Shown here piece by piece: positions 1 to 7,033 of a stretch of DNA of 17,671 nt. The stretch is from CAJWGI01 sp036011785 (GTDB lineage: Bacteria > Chloroflexota > Anaerolineae > Anaerolineales > UBA11657), in contig DASCOB010000222.1 of assembly GCA_036011785.1 (NCBI GenBank), positions 1 through 17,671 on the forward strand, given 5' to 3'. Each line of letters begins with the position of its first letter. Within the stretch, counting starts at the first letter, position 1. The translations under genes were made by a program, and so were the position numbers. Under the pieces are notes generated by a model. The model saw nothing but the letters and a program-made list of their open reading frames with translations. It had not been told where the DNA came from and did no database searches.

Positions 1-81
1 GAGAGGGATTCGAACCCCCGGTGAGGTTTCCCCCACAGTTGTTTTCAAGACAACCGCCTTAGTCCACTCGGCCATCCCTCC
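1..81 (-). tRNA. tRNA-Ser (anticodon UGA), 3' end cut by window edge
   Basis: Read on the minus strand, the sequence opens with the acceptor strand GGAGGGA and the D-arm signature TGGCCGAGTGG. The anticodon loop is CTTGAAA, with anticodon TGA at 47-45, flanked by the stem GTTGT/ACAAC. A long variable arm (GTGGGG/CCTCAC around a GAAA loop) makes it a class II tRNA, which together with the UGA anticodon means serine. The T loop is GTTCGAATC with a five-base stem. Only two bases of the 3' acceptor strand (TC) lie inside the window; the rest of the stem, the discriminator base and any encoded CCA are missing. The TC does match the expected partner of GGAGGGA. Identity is secure; only the 3' end is unseen. 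Confidence 0.96.
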
Positions 82-120
82 ACGATTTGTGGCGGTGGAG
101 AGTCTCTCTCGGGCGGGGGC

Positions 121-150
121 ATTCTACCATGCGGATTATACGTCAGTCAA
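121..150 (-). promoter_or_regulatory. Candidate sigma-70 promoter for tRNA-Ser
   Basis: On the minus strand, TTGACT (150-145) is followed after 18 bases by TAGAAT (126-121). These match 5 of 6 bases of each consensus hexamer. The bases after the -10 are a GC-rich run (GCCCCCGCCCGAG), the kind of discriminator typical of stringently controlled stable-RNA promoters. The predicted start is near 114, giving a leader of about 30 bases before the tRNA. The -35 lies inside the last codons of acpS. A perfect TATAAT also occurs at 140-135 but has no partner -35 at normal spacing. Confidence 0.6.
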
Positions 151-540
151 CGCTTTCTCGGCGGCAGGCAGACTGCCGGCGCAGGAGGCCACCACTACCG
201 CCGTGGCGTGGTCATGAGTGTGGCTCAGGCTGAGGGACCAATCGTGCAGGCCCAGTTCGGAAGCCAGAGCCTGCGCAGGGCCGTGCAGCCGCAGAATCGG
301 CCGCCGCTGCTGGTCGCGGGTGATTTCGATGTCGCGCCAGCCGACTTTACCGATTCCACAACCGAGCGCTTTGGAGACGGCCTCCTTGGCAGCTAGGCGG
401 GCTGCCAGCGAGGGCGTGCGCCCGTTGGCCTCCACCAGTTCGCTCTCGGTGTATACGCGCTCCAGGAAACGCTCTCCGTGGCTGATTATGGCCTCGTCGA
501 CGCGATAGACTTCGATGATATCAATGCCGGTGCGCAACAT
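136..540 (-). CDS. acpS: Holo-[acyl-carrier-protein] synthase AcpS
   Basis: AcpS transfers 4'-phosphopantetheine from coenzyme A to the serine of apo-ACP in the cytoplasm, switching on fatty acid synthesis. The 134-residue product has the full AcpS pattern: GIDIIEV at the N terminus with metal-binding Asp7, FLERVYTESE at 25-34, ARLAAKEAVSKALG at 47-60 with Glu53 as the second metal ligand, and WSLSLSHTHDHATAVVV at 101-117. Length is normal for the short bacterial (Sfp-unlike) class. The ATG lies one base after the TAA stop of the M16 gene (TAATATG), with GGA about six bases upstream, so translation is probably coupled. In many gammaproteobacteria acpS follows pdxJ or recO; here it follows a peptidase pair. 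Its 3' end carries the tRNA-Ser promoter. Confidence 0.95.
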   Translation of the reverse strand: MLRTGIDIIEVYRVDEAIISHGERFLERVYTESELVEANGRTPSLAARLAAKEAVSKALGCGIGKVGWRDIEITRDQQRRPILRLHGPAQALASELGLHDWSLSLSHTHDHATAVVVASCAGSLPAAEKALTDV

Positions 541-541
541 A

Positions 542-1831
542 TTATTCCGGTCCAGCCGCCGCGAGGACGTATTTTTTGCTATCGAGCAAGCGAGCCGCTG
601 CGCTGCGAATATTGGCGCGCGTGAGGGAGTTAATTTGATCTGGCAAGCGCTGCAGGTAATCTAGCCCGAGGCCGTGTAGCTCGATGGCTGCCAGCGTCCC
701 GGCTACGCCCTCGTTGGTCTCCAGCTGCAACGGCAGGCGACCCAGGATAAAGGACTTGCTGTCGGCCAGTTCGGTCGGGGTGACGAGACGGGTGGCGAGA
801 CGGTCGATTTCAGCAAGCATGGCGGCAATCGCCGTATCGACCTTCTCTGGATTGACGCCGGCTATCAGCCTCCAAGTTCCGGGGCCGAAGTTGCCGTCGG
901 CGCGACTGAATGAATAGTAAGCCAGTCCGCGTTTCTTGCGCACGTTTTGCCCTAGTCGTCCGTACATACCGAACACGCCCAGGATGCTGTTTGCCACGCG
1001 CACAGCCTGGAAATCAGAGTCGCTGCGGCGGGGCCCAAAAAAACCGAGCACGATGTCGGTTTGCGTCTTGCCCGGGATTTGCACGCGCCGGTTTTCACTG
1101 CCGTTCAGGGCGCGCTCTGCGGGCGCGGGTGCCCGGGGGGGCTGGCGGGCGTTGCCCCAATCGCCGAAGTGTTTTTCAACCAGCTTGACTGCGGCCTGCG
1201 TGGACACACTACCGACGATGACCACAATCATTTCTGCCGGCCCGTAGTGCTTCTGCTGGTATTGTTTCAAATCGGTGCGGGTGATTGCCGCGACCGTGTC
1301 CGGGTAACCATCGTTGGAGTATCCGTAGGGATGGTCGCCTCCAAACAGCGCTTCGTAGAAAGTCAGCGCTGCCATGGCGCGCGTGTTGTGCGCGCGCATG
1401 GCCAGCCCGGTGAGCGTTTCTCCGCGCAGGCGTTCTATATGGTCTGCGGGGAAAGTGGGATTGCGCACAATATCGGCGGCGGTCGCGAGCAGCATGTCAA
1501 GGTCTTCTGCCAGTGCCTTGCCACCGAAACCTCCGGTGTGTACCCCACAACTGCTGCCCAGGCTAGCGCCCACCGACTCGATGCGTTCGTGAACCTGGTC
1601 GAAGCTGGCATCGCGTGTGCCGCGCATGAGCATGGCGGCGGTGAAGTTCGCCAGGCCCGCGTGCGAGCGACCCTCGTATATCGACCCGGCGTGAATGCTG
1701 GCATCCACAACCACTGCGGGGCTGTTCGGATTCTCGCGCGCCAGCACGGTGATGCCATTCGGTAACGTGTGGCGCGTGATGTTGTGTGGGCCGGGCAGGG
1801 ATTGCATGCCGGTCGATGCTGACGTGTTCAT
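542..1831 (-). CDS. M16 family peptidase homologue, non-catalytic partner
   Basis: This 429-residue protein belongs to the M16 (pitrilysin / mitochondrial processing peptidase) family but lacks the zinc site. Where active members have HxxEH followed by M-L-x-K-G-T, it reads N-F-T-A-A-M-L-M-R-G-T (residues 62-72), so all three residues of the motif are replaced. The C-terminal half keeps the substrate-binding arginine/tyrosine element (KKRGLAYYSFSR, 299-310). Known M16 heterodimers pair one zinc-binding subunit with one inactive subunit that supplies this element, and the gene directly upstream is the active partner. No signal peptide is visible, so a cytoplasmic complex is likely. The open frame extends 40 codons further upstream, but the ATG at 1831 forms a 4-base ATGA overlap with the upstream stop and is followed by normal family sequence. 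Substrate unknown. Confidence 0.85.
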   Translation of the reverse strand: MNTSASTGMQSLPGPHNITRHTLPNGITVLARENPNSPAVVVDASIHAGSIYEGRSHAGLANFTAAMLMRGTRDASFDQVHERIESVGASLGSSCGVHTGGFGGKALAEDLDMLLATAADIVRNPTFPADHIERLRGETLTGLAMRAHNTRAMAALTFYEALFGGDHPYGYSNDGYPDTVAAITRTDLKQYQQKHYGPAEMIVVIVGSVSTQAAVKLVEKHFGDWGNARQPPRAPAPAERALNGSENRRVQIPGKTQTDIVLGFFGPRRSDSDFQAVRVANSILGVFGMYGRLGQNVRKKRGLAYYSFSRADGNFGPGTWRLIAGVNPEKVDTAIAAMLAEIDRLATRLVTPTELADSKSFILGRLPLQLETNEGVAGTLAAIELHGLGLDYLQRLPDQINSLTRANIRSAAARLLDSKKYVLAAAGPE

Positions 1832-3108
1832 GCGCCTGCGGGGATGTAATGACCGACCGTCCGGTTGGAGTTCGGCAGCACCTTTTGTGCTACGCGCTGT
1901 ACATCCGCGGCTGTCACCGTGTCCAACCGTTCGAGATAATTTGTGAACCAAGTGTATTCATCCAGGATTTCGGCGAAGCCATACCAGAATCCCAGGTTGG
2001 AGACGCTCTCTGCACTGTACGCAAACATGGCACGCGCCTGTTTTTTTGCCTTTGCCAGTTCGTCATCGCTTGGCGGTATGGCCGTGGCGCGCTGCATTTC
2101 TTCATCCAGAGCAGCCTCTACCTGTCGCAATGTGCTTTCTGCCCGCACCGCGCAAGTGATGCTGTAGAGATATGGGTCCACCGTGGCGGCTAGGTTGCCG
2201 CTGAACCCGGCGGCAAGCTCGGTGAGCACCAGCGCGCGGTACAGGCGACTGGTCTTGTTGCTGATGCCGCCACCGAAAAGATTGAAGGAACTTGCGCCCG
2301 CCAGAATGCTGTCGAGCACAATCATGGGGAAGAAGTCCGGGTCGGTGGCGGCGGGAGCGTGGTAGGCCGCCTGTAGGTATGCGGTCTGGCCTTCCCCTTC
2401 CAGCTGCACCCGGCGTTCGCCGCGCTGAATGGGTTCCGGGCGCACAAAGAGCCTCGGATCATCGCGCTTTGGGGCTGCGCCGAAAAGCGCGCGAATGCGC
2501 TTCAGCATCGGCGTGGTTTTGAAATCCCCGACGGCCACGATTATGGCGTTGTTGGGGGCGTAGTGAGCGCGATAGTGAGCATAGAGGTCTGCGCGGGTCA
2601 TGGTTTCAATGTCGACCTGATCTCCGAGAACCTCGTGGTGGTAGGGGTGCACTCGGAAAGCGGCTGCCTGCACCTCCTCAGAAAGCAAGAAAGTGGGCTG
2701 GTTTTCGCTGCCCTGTCGCTCGGAAATGATGACTGTGCGTTCGGATTGAACGTCTGCATTTGTGTAACGACTGTTGACCATGCGGTCGGCTTCCAGTTGC
2801 AGGGCGAGGTCGATCTGGTCGGCCGGCATGGTCTCGAAATACGCTGTCCAATCTATCCAAGTCATGGCGTTCCACACGCCCCCTACGCGCGAAACGGCTC
2901 GCTCCACGCTGTCTGCGGGGAAGGCGGCGGTGCCCTTGAACTGCATGTGCTCTACCCAGTGGGAACTGCCAGTGCGGCCTGTGCGCTCGTGGCGTGAGCC
3001 CACCCGATACCAGACCCAGAAACTGGCAACCGGGGCGGTGTGCACCGATTTCAACACTACCGTTAACCCGTTTCGCAGGCGGGTCTTGGTGACAGAGTTT
3101 CGCGGCAT
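1828..3108 (-). CDS. M16 family zinc metallopeptidase, catalytic subunit
   Basis: The 426-residue product carries the inverted zinc motif HWVEH (His50, Glu53 catalytic base, His54), followed by MQFKGT. A downstream SERTVIISE segment (122-130) supplies the expected distal glutamate ligand, probably Glu130 about 76 residues beyond the motif. It is a two-domain, about 45-kDa M16B-type protease. No signal peptide is seen, suggesting a cytoplasmic enzyme that degrades or trims small peptides in a clam-shell chamber shared with the next gene's product. The ATG overlaps the ugd stop by one base (TAATG), and its own stop overlaps the start of the inactive partner by four bases. This spacing supports equimolar, coupled synthesis of a heterodimer. 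The peptide substrate cannot be inferred. Confidence 0.9.
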   Translation of the reverse strand: MPRNSVTKTRLRNGLTVVLKSVHTAPVASFWVWYRVGSRHERTGRTGSSHWVEHMQFKGTAAFPADSVERAVSRVGGVWNAMTWIDWTAYFETMPADQIDLALQLEADRMVNSRYTNADVQSERTVIISERQGSENQPTFLLSEEVQAAAFRVHPYHHEVLGDQVDIETMTRADLYAHYRAHYAPNNAIIVAVGDFKTTPMLKRIRALFGAAPKRDDPRLFVRPEPIQRGERRVQLEGEGQTAYLQAAYHAPAATDPDFFPMIVLDSILAGASSFNLFGGGISNKTSRLYRALVLTELAAGFSGNLAATVDPYLYSITCAVRAESTLRQVEAALDEEMQRATAIPPSDDELAKAKKQARAMFAYSAESVSNLGFWYGFAEILDEYTWFTNYLERLDTVTAADVQRVAQKVLPNSNRTVGHYIPAGA

Positions 3109-4433
3109 TATCTGGCTGTTTCGGCGCTTCCGTCGTAGCCGCGACCGATGCCGCGATACACAAAGCCGCGCGCTTGAAGCTCACGCGTGGAATAAATGTT
3201 ACGGCCATCTATGATCACGTTCCCGCGCATGGCGGCGAGCACGCGCTCAAGATCCAGCTGCTTAAACTCGTTCCATTCCGTCACCACCACCAGTGCGTCG
3301 CAACCAGCCGCGAGCACATAGGGGTCATCCGCATAGTGAATTTCTGGCATCAGTCTCCGGGCGACGGGGATGGCCACAGGGTCGTAGGCGCGCACCTCTG
3401 CCCCGGATTGCAACAGGGTGGCGGCGATGTCGATGGAGGGCGCATCGCGCATATCATCGGTGTTTGGCTTGAAGGCGAGTCCGAGTAGTCCGATCACTTT
3501 CCCATTCAAATCCTCGCCCAGAGTTTCCCGCAATCTGGCCAACACTTTTAGGCGAGCATCAGCGTTAATGTCCATCACGCTTCGCAGCAGCTGCGGGTGT
3601 TTCCCCTGCACGGAGGCCATGTGCGCAAGAGCTTTGACGTCCTTGGGGAAGCAGCTGCCGCCGTACCCAATGCCGGCATCGAGGAATGCGGGGCCGATGC
3701 GTGGGTCATAGCCCATGCCGACAGCCACTTCTTTGATGTCTGCGCCGAGGTCTTCGCAGATGTTGGCGATTTCGTTGATGAATGAAATCCGCGTGGCCAG
3801 GAATGCGTTGGACGCGTATTTAATCATCTCGGCGGTGCGCAAATCGGTGACCATTATGGGCGCGCGCAGCGGCAGGTGTAACTGAGCGACGCGGTCGGCG
3901 GCGTCGGCGTCCAGCGACCCGAGCACGGTACGGTGCGGGTTCATGAAATCCTGCAGCGCGCTGCCCTCCCGCAGGAATTCTGGGCAAGAGACCACGGAGA
4001 AGTCGATGGCTTCCGGTTGATTCTTGCGCACGATGTTCGCCACCCAGTCTCCGGTTCCGACCGGTACGGTGGATTTATTGACAATCTCCAGCGGTGCTTT
4101 CATGGCCTTGGCGATTGAAGTGGCGGCCTGACGCACGTATTGCAGATCGGCTTCGCCGTCCACGCCTTCCGGAGTGCCGACGGCGATGAACGCGAAATTG
4201 GCCCCTTCAAGCGCATCTTCGTAATCGGTGCTGAAGCGCAATCGTCCGGCCTGCACATGTCGTTCCACCATCTCGGCGAGGCCCGGCTCGTAGATGGGCA
4301 GCACGCCCTGCTTTAGGTTTTCGATGCGCTCGGCGTCAATATCCAGGCAGCACACTCTGTTGCCTAGGTCTGCGAAACAGGCGCCTGTGACCAGCCCCAC
4401 GTAACCAGCCCCGATTACAGCGATGTTTTCCAC
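3108..4433 (-). CDS. ugd: UDP-glucose 6-dehydrogenase
   Basis: The enzyme oxidises UDP-glucose twice with NAD+ to UDP-glucuronate, a precursor for capsule, exopolysaccharide and aminoarabinose or xylose sugars. With a GTG start at 4433 the product is 441 residues, the usual family size. It shows the Rossmann loop GAGYVGL (8-14), VGTP (85-88), the NKSTVPVGTG segment (119-128), PEFLREG (151-157), KYASNAFLA with the substrate-binding lysine (Lys205), and GIGYGGSCFPKD with the nucleophilic Cys261. The GTG was preferred over an ATG 23 codons upstream because AAGGTG sits 8 bases before it and homology begins there. UDP-glucuronyl or related donors could feed the glycosyltransferase genes further along the window, but the genes are not adjacent. 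UDP-N-acetylsugar dehydrogenases are related; the overall pattern fits Ugd best. Confidence 0.92.
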   Translation of the reverse strand: MENIAVIGAGYVGLVTGACFADLGNRVCCLDIDAERIENLKQGVLPIYEPGLAEMVERHVQAGRLRFSTDYEDALEGANFAFIAVGTPEGVDGEADLQYVRQAATSIAKAMKAPLEIVNKSTVPVGTGDWVANIVRKNQPEAIDFSVVSCPEFLREGSALQDFMNPHRTVLGSLDADAADRVAQLHLPLRAPIMVTDLRTAEMIKYASNAFLATRISFINEIANICEDLGADIKEVAVGMGYDPRIGPAFLDAGIGYGGSCFPKDVKALAHMASVQGKHPQLLRSVMDINADARLKVLARLRETLGEDLNGKVIGLLGLAFKPNTDDMRDAPSIDIAATLLQSGAEVRAYDPVAIPVARRLMPEIHYADDPYVLAAGCDALVVVTEWNEFKQLDLERVLAAMRGNVIIDGRNIYSTRELQARGFVYRGIGRGYDGSAETAR

Positions 4434-4441
4434 ACCGATTT

Positions 4442-4447
4442 CACCTT
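4442..4447 (-). promoter_or_regulatory. Ribosome binding site deciding the ugd GTG start
   Basis: AAGGTG on the minus strand lies 8 bases before the GTG at 4433. No comparable site precedes the ATG at 4502, which would add 23 residues without homology to the family. Confidence 0.65.
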
Positions 4448-4492
4448 CTTGTCTCAGGCGCGTTCGCGTTCCGCACGTATGAGTAGTCTGGA

Positions 4493-4501
4493 ATGATACC
4501 A
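4493..4501 (-). promoter_or_regulatory. Candidate extended -10 promoter for the ugd operon
   Basis: The minus strand reads TGGTATCAT, an extended -10 element (TGn plus 5 of 6 matches to TATAAT). Initiation would fall near 4486, giving a leader of about 53 bases before the GTG start. No convincing -35 is present at 16-18 bases, which is tolerated for extended -10 promoters. The symmetric box at 4535-4542 is an alternative. Confidence 0.4.
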
Positions 4502-4534
4502 TAGCTGCTGCTGCCGAACTCGTAGCGCCTATGC

Positions 4535-4542
4535 ATTATAAT
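4535..4542. promoter_or_regulatory. Symmetric -10 box (ATTATAAT) between ugd and rnz
   Basis: ATTATAAT is its own reverse complement, so a perfect TATAAT reads on the plus strand (4537-4542, towards rnz) and on the minus strand (4540-4535, towards ugd). The hexamers at the -35 distance are weak on both sides: CCGAAC for plus, TCTAAC for minus. For rnz it would give a leader of about 65 bases. It is the most AT-rich point in an otherwise GC-rich intergenic region. Confidence 0.45.
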
Positions 4543-4573
4543 CCGGTGCGTGCGGCTGTTAGACTGAGCGGAG

Positions 4574-4585
4574 GCGAGTGCTCGC
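4574..4585 (+). repeat. Palindrome in the rnz leader
   Basis: GCGAG-TG-CTCGC forms a perfect five-base inverted repeat in the predicted 5' leader of rnz, with a possible G-T extension. The two-base centre is too short for an ideal RNA hairpin. It could be a dimeric protein-binding site or a compact stem with opened inner pairs. No T-run follows, so it is not a terminator. Function unknown. Confidence 0.3.
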
Positions 4586-4613
4586 TCTCCGTGCCGCAGC
4601 CAACGAGTGAACC

Positions 4614-5534
4614 GTGTTTGAGTTTGTATTTCTGGGAACTTCTGCATCGGCGCCTTCAGTGCACCGCGGTCTTTCGGCGCACATGGTCATGCACCGGGAG
4701 CACCGTTTCCTGATTGATTGTGGCGAGGGGACCCAACGGCAGATTCTGCGCAGCGGGCTGGGTTTTAAACGGCTGCAGAAAATCCTGATTACCCATGGGC
4801 ACCTCGACCACATTCTGGGGTTGGGCGGGTTGCTCTCCACGCTCACCCGCTGGGAAGCGATTGAGCATGTGGAAATCTGGGCCGGGCGGGCAGCGCTGCC
4901 GCGCATCCGCGAACTGCTTTTTGGTGTGGTTTTCCGGGGCGAACGCGCGCAGTTGCGCATTGAGCTAAAGGAACTCGTGGCCGGACTTGTGGCGGAAAGC
5001 AATTCGTTTGAACTGCACGCGTTTCCGGTGACGCATCGCGGCGGGCACTGTTTTGGTTTTCGTTTTCAGGAAAAGCCGCACTGCCCCTTTCTGGATGAAA
5101 AGGCTACGGCGCTGGGAATCCCGCAAGGTCCGGAACGGCGCGAGTTGGTGCAGGGTCGCGCGGTCACTTTGCCGGGCGGGGCCGTGGTGCAACCCGATGA
5201 AGTTCTGGGCCCGGTCGAGCCCGGCACGAAACTGGTGCATGTAGGCGATGCCGGGCGCACGGATGACCTGTTAGAACACTGTCACGGCGCGGATGCACTC
5301 GTTATCGAAGCAACTTACCTGCAGCGTGAAGCTGAGCTAGCGCGGCGGTTTGGTCACCTGACTGCTTTGCAGGCTGCCGAGCTGGCCTGCGCCGCCGACG
5401 TGCGCCGATTGTATCTGACGCACCTCTCCCGCCGCTATCGCGAACGTGATGTGCTCGCCGAAGCGCGCGCCGTTTTCGTGGATACAGTCGTTGCGCGAGA
5501 CCTGGATCAGTTTCAAGTGAAACGAGAAAAATGA
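4614..5534 (+). CDS. rnz: Ribonuclease Z (tRNA 3' endonuclease)
   Basis: RNase Z cuts tRNA precursors on the 3' side of the discriminator base, mainly those without an encoded CCA. The 306-residue protein is a metallo-beta-lactamase-fold enzyme. Its ligands fall at the family positions: HGHLDH at 61-66 (His61, His63, Asp65, His66), His141 in VTHRGGH, Asp212 in VGDAG, His248 in GHLT and His270 in LTHLSRRY. The segment around 155-200 (LGIPQGPE, LVQGRAVTLPGG, DEVLGP) matches the flexible exosite arm that grips the tRNA elbow, which separates RNase Z from other hydrolases of this fold. The usual motif reads TH-[LMF]-HGDH; here Gly and Leu are exchanged (TH-G-H-L-D-H), but the ligands are intact. 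The start is GTG with only a weak upstream GAGTGA. The gene stands alone on the plus strand. Confidence 0.9.
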   Translation: MFEFVFLGTSASAPSVHRGLSAHMVMHREHRFLIDCGEGTQRQILRSGLGFKRLQKILITHGHLDHILGLGGLLSTLTRWEAIEHVEIWAGRAALPRIRELLFGVVFRGERAQLRIELKELVAGLVAESNSFELHAFPVTHRGGHCFGFRFQEKPHCPFLDEKATALGIPQGPERRELVQGRAVTLPGGAVVQPDEVLGPVEPGTKLVHVGDAGRTDDLLEHCHGADALVIEATYLQREAELARRFGHLTALQAAELACAADVRRLYLTHLSRRYRERDVLAEARAVFVDTVVARDLDQFQVKREK

Positions 5535-5562
5535 GGCGCGGAACGTGCTGCAATGGCGGCAA

Positions 5563-7008
5563 TCATCGGCTGCCCAGATACTGGATGTTGAAACTTTTGG
5601 CGACGGTCTCTCGGGCGCTGCCAACATCCACGCGTACGCGGTAGTTTGCCGTCGGTATTCCTTCTCCAACCATGCTGACAGGAAAGGCTACGCTGGTGCG
5701 GCCATCCGGTCCGGTTTCAGCGAGGAGCAGCCGGGTGGCGCCCTGAGAGGTGTCCAGTTCGGGGCTGGCGGTGGCTGCCACAATCGGGTGGCTCTGCAGG
5801 TCCATCACCAGCACATTTATTTCTTGCCGATCCTGCGGAAGCGCGAACGGCAGCGTGGCCCACGCGTGGACCACGAAACCGGCTTCTGCGGGTTGCGCGA
5901 CGGCGGCGGGCTGCGCACTTCGTGAAGATGGCATCCTTTGAGCATAAGCTAGCCCCAGTTCCTTCGGGGTAACTCTGGGAATCCCGGGGCTATTTCCATC
6001 TTGTCTCCAGACAAGAGCGATGTTCTCGAAATACTGTGTCAGGGCGCTGTTCTCTACAAACGCTTCGGTGATTGGCGCGCCAAAGATGCTTTCGCCGCCG
6101 TGCAGATCATAATAGGTTTTGAACGTGGGGAGCACACTGTGGCCGGTGGAGGGAAAGTAGACTGTGCCGGGAACATCAGAAGGCGGCTGGGCGGGGTCCG
6201 CGGGCCCGTATCGCAGCCTTCCCAACGGTCGCAGGCGCGCGCCGCCCGATACGTGCGGATCTGCTACGACAACCACGTTGGTGAAGACCTGTTCGACTAA
6301 CCCATCCTCGGCGGTGGCGGGCTGGCCGAGCGGCTTGCCAAAAACAACCCTGCCACCGTGCGTTTGCATGAAGGTGGTGATGGCTGCGCCCGGGGCGGGT
6401 TCAGGCGCGGCACCGTTATCGGGTTCGAGGGCGCTATCAGTTTTGCTGCTGAGATTGGCGTAGATTGCGCTGCCGACCGGTTCCAGAAAGACGGACTGTT
6501 CGGACGATAACGAATTGTCCCAGATTAGTGTCGCGCGCTCAAAGCGCTGCTCGAGCTGATGGTCATTGCGCGCGCTGGCCGGGGAGAGCGGGTAGCCGAA
6601 AAAGCGCACGCCGCCGTGCTGCTGAAAAAAACGGCGGAACGCGCCTTGGATGAAATGACCTGTTTCTCTGAAGAGCAGTCCCGATGTATCCGCGCTTTTC
6701 GCGGTCGGCGACTGTTTCTGGCGCATTTCCTCCGGCAGCGGTGCCAGCGTGATGCGGCCGCCGAGCTCTCTGCCGGTGTGGCGTTGCAGGCACCCGCGCA
6801 CATAGCAGCGCATCGAGAACGATTCATCGACGATTATTGCCTCGCCGACAGGCGCGCCCAGCACCTGCTCTGCCCCGTGCGCGCGGTAAAACTGGTCAAA
6901 GTCGTCTGACGCCGCGTCTGGCGCGCTTCGCTGGAGAGCACATGCGCTCAGCAAGGTGGCGCCGGTGACAAGACAGAAGGCGATGTGGGCCGTCAGGCGG
7001 GCCATCAT
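5563..7008 (-). CDS. Lipoprotein with four HGG/FG-P repeats and a C-terminal beta domain
   Basis: I do not recognise a named function. From the ATG at 7008 the product is 481 residues. It starts with a short hydrophobic signal and the lipobox L-S-A-C, giving lipidated Cys23 and an envelope location. Four degenerate repeats follow, each with an F-x-x-[HGG/HGA]-x(3)-[FG/LG]-x-P core and, in repeats 2-4, a downstream FE- or FTN-type strand: cores near 37-54 (YRAHGAEQVLGAPVG), 126-141 (FFQQHGGVRFFGYPL), 213-228 (FMQTHGGRVVFGKPL) and 298-313 (YYDLHGGESIFGAPI). Repeat 1 has a Cys68/Cys73 pair that could form a disulfide. Residues about 377-480 look like an all-beta, Ig-like domain. From memory, such repeats are common in secreted Chloroflexota proteins. 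The start lies 25 bases after the gcvPB stop, so it is probably co-transcribed. Longer upstream starts would run into gcvPB and hide the signal peptide. Repeats may bind glycan or protein; this is inference. Confidence 0.75.
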   Translation of the reverse strand: MMARLTAHIAFCLVTGATLLSACALQRSAPDAASDDFDQFYRAHGAEQVLGAPVGEAIIVDESFSMRCYVRGCLQRHTGRELGGRITLAPLPEEMRQKQSPTAKSADTSGLLFRETGHFIQGAFRRFFQQHGGVRFFGYPLSPASARNDHQLEQRFERATLIWDNSLSSEQSVFLEPVGSAIYANLSSKTDSALEPDNGAAPEPAPGAAITTFMQTHGGRVVFGKPLGQPATAEDGLVEQVFTNVVVVADPHVSGGARLRPLGRLRYGPADPAQPPSDVPGTVYFPSTGHSVLPTFKTYYDLHGGESIFGAPITEAFVENSALTQYFENIALVWRQDGNSPGIPRVTPKELGLAYAQRMPSSRSAQPAAVAQPAEAGFVVHAWATLPFALPQDRQEINVLVMDLQSHPIVAATASPELDTSQGATRLLLAETGPDGRTSVAFPVSMVGEGIPTANYRVRVDVGSARETVAKSFNIQYLGSR

Positions 7009-7033
7009 CGCCGGCGGACACACCACACCGGTT

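Noticed and set aside
1061..1765. 234-codon plus-strand open frame over the M16 homologue
   Set aside because: It is antisense to a recognisable M16 protein, has no family signature and no upstream ribosome site; long antisense frames are common in GC-rich coding DNA.
1832..1951. Longer N terminus for the non-catalytic M16 protein
   Set aside because: The extra 40 codons are antisense-like, rich in Arg and Gly, and out of frame with the upstream M16 gene; the ATGA overlap at 1831 fits the family start.
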